Shown here one piece after another: positions 6,938-11,793 of a DNA stretch of 11,793 nt. The translations under genes were made by a program, and so were the position numbers. Under the pieces are notes generated by a model, which had not been told where the DNA came from, did not search any database, and was given only the letters and a program-made list of their open reading frames with translations. Location: assembly GCA_022448645.1 (NCBI GenBank), contig JAKVBZ010000122.1, positions 1 through 11,793 of the forward strand, given 5' to 3'. How positions within the stretch are numbered: the stretch's first letter is position 1; each line of letters begins with the position of its first letter. The stretch comes from Pirellulaceae bacterium (lineage in GTDB: Bacteria; Planctomycetota; Planctomycetia; Pirellulales; Pirellulaceae).

Positions 6938-7948
6938 CTAGCGCCAACCGGCTCGATCCATCATTTGAATGGCAGCCTGGTTGTTCTTGCCGAAAATTGC
7001 CGGATTCAGGATGTCTTCCTTGAAGTCTCCAAAACTTTCCAGCACAGGCACTGTTGCGGCACCTTTGACCACCGGATATTCGTTGTTACCAGCTGCAAAG
7101 ACTTCTTGTGCCTTGTCGCTGGTAAGGTACTCGATGAATTTGACGGCGTTCGCCTTGTTGGGCGCGGTCTTCACAACACCAATCCCTGAAATATTGACGT
7201 GCGTACCGCGATTCTTCTGGTTGGGAAAGACCACCTCGACCTTCGCAGCAGCAGCCTTCTCCTCCGGTGTACCTCCCAGCATCCGGGCATAGTAATAGGA
7301 GTTAGCAACCGCTACATCCGCTTCGCCGGCGGCCACGCCTTTAATCTGATCGCGGTCTCCGCCCTGCGGCTTACGAGCCATGTTGGCGACTAAGTGCTGA
7401 CACCACTTCTCTGCATCCGCCTCGCCATGCGCATCAATGATCGCACCAACCAATGACTGGTTGTAAACGTTCGACGAGCTACGGATCAGCACGCGTCCCT
7501 TCCACTCCGGCTTGGCAAGGTCTTCATAACTCATGATCTCACCCTCCTTGACGCGATCTTTGGACCGTAGGATGATCCGCGCCCGCTTCGTCAATGCGAA
7601 CCACAATCCGTCAGGGTGTCGCAAGTTACTAGGAATTCGTTCCTCCAAAATCTTAGACGTGACGGGCTGGAATACGCCCTGTTGTTCTGCGTGGTACAGT
7701 CGTCCTGCATCTACCGTAATAAACACATCGGCCGGGCTTCGCTTGCCCTCACGCTTCAAGCGTTGAAGTAAGGCGTCGGATTTGCCCTCAATCAGCTTTA
7801 CTTCAATCCCCGTCCGTTTTTCAAACTCGCTGTAAATGGTATCGTCGGTATCGTAGTGGCGAGCCGAATAGACGTTCACGACCTCGGCGGCCGTGAGAGT
7901 AAACGAAGTTGCGCCAAATACGATAGCGATAAGGATACGGATCATCAT
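6938..7948 (-). CDS. fbpA: Periplasmic iron(III)-binding protein (FbpA/FutA-like)
   Basis: A 336-residue exported solute-binding protein, the first gene of the transporter cluster. Residues 1-21 form a signal peptide (a hydrophobic run, then TLTAA before Glu22) with no lipobox cysteine, so it should be soluble in the periplasm. Family features include VNVYSARHY (Tyr27, Tyr32), DVFITVDAGRL, the tyrosine cluster NSYYYARM (218-220) expected to bind ferric ion, NQKNRGTHVNISG and NNEYPV. ATG 7948 has GGAG (7957-7960) eight bases upstream; a second ATG follows immediately at 7945. The pairing with fbpB and fbpC and the tyrosine cluster make ferric iron the likely ligand, though a related substrate cannot be excluded. 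Regulation by iron is plausible, but no convincing Fur box was seen upstream. Confidence 0.92.
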   Translation of the reverse strand: MMIRILIAIVFGATSFTLTAAEVVNVYSARHYDTDDTIYSEFEKRTGIEVKLIEGKSDALLQRLKREGKRSPADVFITVDAGRLYHAEQQGVFQPVTSKILEERIPSNLRHPDGLWFALTKRARIILRSKDRVKEGEIMSYEDLAKPEWKGRVLIRSSSNVYNQSLVGAIIDAHGEADAEKWCQHLVANMARKPQGGDRDQIKGVAAGEADVAVANSYYYARMLGGTPEEKAAAAKVEVVFPNQKNRGTHVNISGIGVVKTAPNKANAVKFIEYLTSDKAQEVFAAGNNEYPVVKGAATVPVLESFGDFKEDILNPAIFGKNNQAAIQMMDRAGWR

Positions 7949-8017
7949 CGAATATACTCCTAAGGCCGAAACGTTCTCAGCACTGCAGCTGCCCTATTCA
8001 GGCCGCAAATGCACAAC

Positions 8018-8034
8018 TGAAAACAACCATTTCA
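8018..8034. promoter_or_regulatory. Small inverted repeat upstream of fbpA
   Basis: TGAAA and TTTCA face each other across seven bases in the 111-bp gap between fbpA and the aldehyde dehydrogenase gene. It could be an operator for fbpA or a weak hairpin after the dehydrogenase. It does not match the Fur consensus. Confidence 0.15.
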
Positions 8035-8059
8035 AAACAAATATCTCGTACTTCTAAGC

Positions 8060-9616
8060 TTATCCCGGATACTCGTTGACATAAACGGCCTTTACTTGTG
8101 TGTAATCCATAAACGTATCTTCGCAGTTAACGCCACCACCGGGGCCTCCGGAAATACCCTGACCACCATAAGGAAGACCGTATGCGATAGAATTGTGGCA
8201 GTTGACTTGGCAAGTGCCGTCACGGAACTGTTTGGCGAGAGCGATGCCACGTTCGACGTCCTTGGTCCAAACACTTGCACCGAGACCATACGGCGAATTG
8301 TTGGCAAGCTGCAATGCTTCTTCCGGAGAACTGACTGGACAGATGGTGGCAAAAGCGTGGAAAACCTCCTGCGGATTGCAGTCGACACCCGGCTTGGTGC
8401 GATAAAGTGCAGGCTTCAAGTAATATCCATCTTTGCCACTCACTTCTGCCTTACCACCTTCGAGAATCACCTGACCACCACGAGCCACCGTTTCCTGCTG
8501 AGCTTGCAAAATACGACGATACTGTGTTGGATTCACAACGGCCCCTAGCTGCGTACCTTCGTCTGATTGATAGCCGATTTTCAAGTTCGAGAAGAAGTCC
8601 CGCTGAGCTTCGACGAAGTCGTCAGCCATCCTGTGATCAACGAAGATCCGGTGAATCGTGCAGCACGTTTGACCGTAATGCTGATTGGTATAACGGCCAA
8701 CAAGACGACCGACAACCGCGGGATCGGCGTCGTCGAGAACGATTGCCGATCCGTTACCACCCATCTCACGTTTCATCCGTGTACCGTGTCGATCACACGT
8801 TCGCAGGATCGACTGGCCAACTCCAGGAGAACCCGTAAAGGCGATATAGCGGATGCCCGGATTCTCAGCCATGCATTGGCCCGTGATCTCACCGCGTCCC
8901 GGCAATATGTTGATGACGCCTGGCGGGAAGCCCGCTTCTTCTGCAAGCTTGCCTATGTAAAGGGCTGACAAGGGCGTGTCTTCGGCCGGTTTGATGATGA
9001 TGGTGTTACCTGACAGTAGCGCGGGGAACATGAACCACGAGGTAAGTACGATCGGATAGTTCCACGGAATGATTCCCGCGACGACCCCCCAAGGCTCACG
9101 ATAGGCGTAGCCCTTCATACCGTCGCTGATATCCATCGCTGGGCCATCACCCATCGGGATATTCTTAGCAACTCCACTGAAGTACTCGGCACAGGCACGA
9201 ATCTGTGCAAAGTCACCCTCGGCCAACTCGGACACCTTGCCGCCATCTCGAATTTCGCACGCCAGAAATACATCACGGTCACGCTCGCACAATTCGACGA
9301 GTTTATTTATCAGCGCAATCTTTTCTTCAACGGGTAGGTCACGCCAGCTTTGTGCGTGGGAACTGTGAAAAGCCTGCATTGCCGTGTCGACCGCCAGGGA
9401 CACTTCTGCCTCGCCCATCTCGCAGACGGTAGCAAGGACTTCCTGAGATCCCGGGTCTGTCGTTTCGAAAGTCACATTCATGGATCCAGCAACACTCTTA
9501 CCTCCAATGATGCCACCCAATGGCCGGCCACCGTTGTTGCAAAAGTCTGTAAACTTGGCAGGTGTCGTGAAGGCCTTTGCCGTTAACGCTTGAATATCTT
9601 TCGTGACGGTTGTCAT
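8060..9616 (-). CDS. NAD(P)-dependent aldehyde dehydrogenase
   Basis: A 518-residue cytoplasmic enzyme that oxidises an aldehyde to a carboxylic acid; the substrate is unknown. The Rossmann and catalytic motifs are IPWNYP (183-188, with the oxyanion-hole Asn), IIIKPAEDTP (Lys209), FTGSPGVG (260-267), the general base in EMGG (Glu284) and GQTCC (catalytic Cys318). The last part has NSPYGLGASVW and a PYGG block. Several usually constant spots differ: EMGGN replaces ELGGK, EVFHAF replaces the common E-x-FGP, and the C-terminal SGxGxE block reads SGGPGGG. It is slightly longer than the typical 480-500 residues because of an N-terminal extension of about 30 residues. ATG 9616 has AGGAG (9625-9629) eight bases upstream. 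A TTG at 9679 in frame would only add a cysteine-rich, poorly supported leader. The gene appears to be transcribed alone, with a long upstream gap. Confidence 0.92.
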   Translation of the reverse strand: MTTVTKDIQALTAKAFTTPAKFTDFCNNGGRPLGGIIGGKSVAGSMNVTFETTDPGSQEVLATVCEMGEAEVSLAVDTAMQAFHSSHAQSWRDLPVEEKIALINKLVELCERDRDVFLACEIRDGGKVSELAEGDFAQIRACAEYFSGVAKNIPMGDGPAMDISDGMKGYAYREPWGVVAGIIPWNYPIVLTSWFMFPALLSGNTIIIKPAEDTPLSALYIGKLAEEAGFPPGVINILPGRGEITGQCMAENPGIRYIAFTGSPGVGQSILRTCDRHGTRMKREMGGNGSAIVLDDADPAVVGRLVGRYTNQHYGQTCCTIHRIFVDHRMADDFVEAQRDFFSNLKIGYQSDEGTQLGAVVNPTQYRRILQAQQETVARGGQVILEGGKAEVSGKDGYYLKPALYRTKPGVDCNPQEVFHAFATICPVSSPEEALQLANNSPYGLGASVWTKDVERGIALAKQFRDGTCQVNCHNSIAYGLPYGGQGISGGPGGGVNCEDTFMDYTQVKAVYVNEYPG

Positions 9617-9714
9617 GTTGAAAACTCCTGTATGATTTACAAAGATGGCACATGATGCCTTGAAAAAACAAACTCTCAAACTAATAAACTTACCAACGTG
9701 CTGACTCGGATTTT

Positions 9715-9728
9715 AGCGTTTTCTGCCA
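9715..9728 (-). promoter_or_regulatory. Candidate operator motif, copy 1
   Basis: On the minus strand this reads TGGCAGAAAACGCT. It matches at 13 of 14 positions the plus-strand motif at 9824-9837. It also contains part of a local dyad, AGCGTT-N7-AACGCT (9715-9733). It lies about 100 bases before the dehydrogenase start codon, where a regulator could bind. No regulator is identified. Confidence 0.3.
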
Positions 9729-9823
9729 ACGCTTAGTACACGTAATTTTATTTTGTGTCACGCGATTCACGATTTCTCGAAGCGTTGAACAGGCTTCGTC
9801 AGTACGGCCTATTTTGCGGAACC

Positions 9824-9837
9824 TGGCAGAAATCGCT
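9824..9837 (+). promoter_or_regulatory. Candidate operator motif, copy 2
   Basis: TGGCAGAAATCGCT is the opposed partner of the motif at 9715-9728, with the copies 109 bases apart. Two facing sites at this spacing could support DNA looping, or could form the arms of a larger inverted repeat. It is listed only on sequence match. Confidence 0.28.
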
Positions 9838-9902
9838 TACCCTTCCTTAAAACACACCAAGTCATTCTTCATGGCGGTGTCACGCGTAACGTTGCCGTTT
9901 GA

Positions 9903-9936
9903 AATAATAATCTTCATCGAATAATAATCTTAGTCG
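9903..9936. repeat. 17-bp tandem repeat, two units
   Basis: AATAATAATCTTCATCG (9903-9919) is followed directly by AATAATAATCTTAGTCG (9920-9936). The first 12 bases are identical, and 15 of 17 match overall. A unit of about one and a half helical turns could place two proteins on DNA, or it may be a simple duplication. It lies about 290 bases upstream of the dehydrogenase start. Confidence 0.65.
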
Positions 9937-10043
9937 TTTCATACAATGTGCTGTTCATCATCAAGTTCAGTATTTGTAAGCCTACAAAAACTCTCGAATG
10001 CCAGACAACCAGGCCATCATACGAAAATAGGAGCGAAAAACAG

Positions 10044-10057
10044 TCGGTGGCCACCGA
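10044..10057. repeat. 14-bp perfect palindrome
   Basis: TCGGTGGCCACCGA is its own reverse complement with no central spacer. It lies in the gene-free region between the TPR gene and the aldehyde dehydrogenase gene. It may be a binding site or a chance palindrome; no gene start is close to it. Confidence 0.5.
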
Positions 10058-10225
10058 GAAACAACGGTAGAGTATTCACGGAGGAGATCCTTGGTTTCGG
10101 TTAACGGTTAGTATTGACGAGTTGTCGCGGACCGGCCACATAATGCCGAACCAGCAACGTTGTATTGCGATGTTCGATTGCCCAGATCGCAGTACCTTAC
10201 TTTGTTTAGTTGAGATCTTTTAAGT

Positions 10226-10984
10226 TTACTCTTTTTCCTTCGGAGGTCGGTAGGTGGTGCTGACTTCATAGCCGATCTTTGTCAAGCGATCTCGGCAACA
10301 GCGAACTCCCTCTGGATCGTTTAGTGACTGAAAAATAGCACACACTCGTTGTAGCGAGGCAACACACTGAAGTTCGTCAAGATCAAGTTCGTGAAGAACC
10401 TTAGATGCCTCATCCATACGATTACAACGTACCAAGTGAGTTGCAAACACGATTCGGTATGACACGTTGGAAGGATAGAGCTGATATGCTTGATAGGCAA
10501 ATACCAGGATTTCTTCATCTGGATAATCCATTCGCCGCATGGATTCGGCAGCAACAGAAGACAGTTTGTGATTAACTTTAAAGCGTTTTAGTTGTGCACG
10601 ACAAAACTGCAAAGACATTTTGTTTTTGCCGAGCCTGGAAAGCCCTCCGGCAACTTCTTCAGTCACAACTTCCGGCAGCGCTTCAAGGCAGGCTAAATGC
10701 ACGTAGATGACGCTGGCCACTTCTCGTCGACGGCTCCTCATATAGCAGTCTGCCAAGCGACACTGTGCTTCAATGCCCAATGGAATCAGTAGCGAGGCTG
10801 TCTCTAACGCCGTTGTCGCCTGCTCATAATCGGCGATTCCAAAATAAGCCAACCCCCGCATCTCCACTACAGGGCCGTTATCCCAGTTTGGGTCTAGTTC
10901 ACGCAGCTCACAGAGCGCTTCGGTGAAGTGTTCATTAGAAATCAGCTCTGCAGCACGGCTTAGGCAAATTTCCTTATTTTCCAT
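10226..10984 (-). CDS. TPR-like helical repeat protein, function unknown
   Basis: A 252-residue soluble protein without signal peptide or membrane segment. Its sequence is a run of paired amphipathic helices of tetratricopeptide type. Examples are YEQATTALETASLLIPLGIE (about 53-72), the next repeat at LADCYMRSRRREVASVIY, and a late one at MDEASKVLHELDLDELQCV. Such proteins usually act as interaction scaffolds. It is rich in cysteine (about eleven residues), but these are spread out with no clear metal-site pattern. ATG 10984 is the first start and has a GGA-containing ribosome site about seven bases upstream. The gene begins 30 bases after the flavodoxin stop on the same strand, so the two are probably cotranscribed. 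No partner or pathway can be named. Confidence 0.75.
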   Translation of the reverse strand: MENKEICLSRAAELISNEHFTEALCELRELDPNWDNGPVVEMRGLAYFGIADYEQATTALETASLLIPLGIEAQCRLADCYMRSRRREVASVIYVHLACLEALPEVVTEEVAGGLSRLGKNKMSLQFCRAQLKRFKVNHKLSSVAAESMRRMDYPDEEILVFAYQAYQLYPSNVSYRIVFATHLVRCNRMDEASKVLHELDLDELQCVASLQRVCAIFQSLNDPEGVRCCRDRLTKIGYEVSTTYRPPKEKE

Positions 10985-11014
10985 CGTACATCCATTTGTT
11001 GTATGAGGTATTCC

Positions 11015-11545
11015 TTACACAGACTCAAGCAATCCTATTTCCTGCATCACCTTTAGCAGCCAGGTCTTTATTCGTTCGTCTGTAAGGTCCGCTTCGTTGT
11101 CGTCATCAAGTGCCAAACCAAGAAAATGATTTTCGTCGTACATCGCACGCGACTCCTCGAATTCATATGATTCGGTCGGCCAAACACCAACCAGTTCAGG
11201 ACTACCGAGTTTCTGCACTGTCTCCCACAGCTCGCCCATCGCATCGAGAAAGTTGTAGGGATAGCCTGCCGCGTCTCCCATTGCGAAAAACGCAATTTTT
11301 TTGCCAGTCAGATCCAAACCTTCCATCTTGGGAATGAAATCGTCCCAGTCGTCCTGCATCTCACCAATATTCCAGGTGGACACTCCGAAAAACAACATGT
11401 CAAAGCGTTCGAGAGTCGCCGGCTCGGCTGACGCGACATCCTCGACAAGCGAAACCCAATCTCCCATTTGTTCTTTAATTTTTTCAGCTGCCAGCTGTGT
11501 ATTGCCTGTGCTTGAGCCGTAGAAAATTGCCATAGACAAACTCAT
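11015..11545 (-). CDS. fldA: Flavodoxin, long-chain type
   Basis: A 176-residue FMN-binding electron carrier of the cytoplasm, which can stand in for ferredoxin when iron is scarce. The phosphate-binding loop is YGSSTGNTQ (9-17). The isoalloxazine loops are STWNIGEMQDDW (Trp58) and GDAAGYPYNFLDAMGELW (Tyr95 region). The 20-residue insertion typical of long-chain flavodoxins is present (about 120-148), ending in FLGLALDDDN. Length matches the family. The ATG at 11545 has GGAG at 11557-11560, eleven bases upstream, plus a nearer AAGAG. An internal ATG at 11533 lacks a ribosome site. It leads a likely two-gene operon with the TPR protein. Its presence beside a ferric-iron importer 3 kb away fits low-iron physiology but does not prove iron control. 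Confidence 0.93.
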   Translation of the reverse strand: MSLSMAIFYGSSTGNTQLAAEKIKEQMGDWVSLVEDVASAEPATLERFDMLFFGVSTWNIGEMQDDWDDFIPKMEGLDLTGKKIAFFAMGDAAGYPYNFLDAMGELWETVQKLGSPELVGVWPTESYEFEESRAMYDENHFLGLALDDDNEADLTDERIKTWLLKVMQEIGLLESV

Positions 11546-11575
11546 AACTCTTTTTACTCCATTTTTTTTGAGGTA

Positions 11576-11793
11576 CTAGGTAAGGTGGCAACGCGGTTGG
11601 TGATCCAATGATGGAAAACTCCGATGACGAGTTTCTTCAATTATTTTTTGACCAGCGTTGTTTGAAAGGATTTTTAGCTCACTTGGATATCGGTGCGAAA
11701 GAAATATGGCCCATCGTGACCTAGCATAATGGGTCATATTCCTAATCACAGCGCTTGCCACCACTACGAGAATGATCGCACCAAAGGACACTG
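11576..11793 (-). CDS. Possible partial frame at right edge
   Basis: A minus-strand frame stays open from the window edge to a stop at 11576-11578, giving at least 71 residues. It starts with a hydrophobic stretch (FGAIILVVVASAVI) and continues with a basic, mixed segment. If real, it is the C-terminal part of a membrane-anchored protein beginning outside the window, about 30 bases upstream of the flavodoxin gene. I do not recognise it, and the last 15 residues look poorly conserved in type. It could equally be the non-coding leader of the flavodoxin gene. Confidence 0.25.
   Translation of the reverse strand, partial: VSFGAIILVVVASAVIRNMTHYARSRWAIFLSHRYPSELKILSNNAGQKIIEETRHRSFPSLDHQPRCHLT

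Larger units (their letters stand above)
9617..10225. other. 609-bp intergenic region upstream of the aldehyde dehydrogenase gene
   Basis: No supported gene is seen on either strand. The AGGAG ribosome site of the dehydrogenase gene is at 9625-9629. Further out are GGCA/TGCC arms (9647-9659), an opposed 14-bp motif pair (9715-9728 and 9824-9837), a 17-bp tandem repeat (9903-9936) and a 14-bp palindrome (10044-10057). The only -35-like hexamer I could pair on the minus strand is GTGACA near 9760, with a poor -10 (TACTAA) 17 bases on. The region must hold the dehydrogenase promoter and the 3' end of the TPR gene transcript. Confidence 0.7.

Noticed and set aside
9646..9665. Sigma-54-like TGGCAC...TTG on the plus strand
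   Set aside because: The spacing is eight bases instead of about five, and no plus-strand gene follows.
9617..9679. N-terminal extension of the aldehyde dehydrogenase from a TTG at 9679
   Set aside because: The ATG at 9616 has a well-spaced AGGAG; the extension has no ribosome site and looks unlike the family.
11700..11745. Fur-box-like AT-rich stretch CATAATGGGTCATATTC upstream of flavodoxin
   Set aside because: The halves are not inverted copies, and it fits the GATAATGATAATCATTATC consensus poorly.

Overview
The window looks like bacterial chromosome of moderate GC, possibly from a marine planctomycete of the Pirellulaceae type. That assignment is tentative. It rests on the gene mix, on weak or variable Shine-Dalgarno sites with some GTG starts, and on loose, long intergenic spacing. 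No rRNA, tRNA, transposase, integrase or CRISPR array is visible.

Left region (1-2250, plus strand). A small conserved protein of unknown function (177-548) is followed by a two-nuclease-domain protein of the TM0106 / RecB-like type (662-2140). Each gene is followed within about 15 bases of its stop by a related imperfect hairpin of about 85-95 bp, at 551-634 and 2155-2250. The order gene-hairpin-gene-hairpin, all in one orientation, is the most unusual thing in the window and recalls a cassette array. However, the hairpin ends do not match the integron core consensus. The first ~150 bases are AT-richer and carry a protein-like frame on the minus strand that has no proper start.

Middle region (2356-7948). 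An M20-type amidohydrolase on the plus strand converges on a four-gene minus-strand cluster. In transcription order this is a ferric-iron-type periplasmic binding protein (fbpA), a double-domain permease (fbpB), an ATPase (fbpC) and a small DUF454/YbaN-like membrane protein. The first three form a complete ABC importer: periplasmic capture, membrane passage and ATP hydrolysis. fbpB and fbpC overlap.

Right region (8060-11793, minus strand). An aldehyde dehydrogenase with some altered motifs is preceded by about 600 bp without a gene. That gap holds a 17-bp tandem repeat, a 14-bp motif in two opposed copies and a 14-bp perfect palindrome. Beyond it lie a flavodoxin and a TPR-like protein, closely spaced and probably cotranscribed. 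Iron uptake and flavodoxin together hint at adaptation to low iron, but no convincing Fur box was found. A low-confidence partial frame runs off the right edge.
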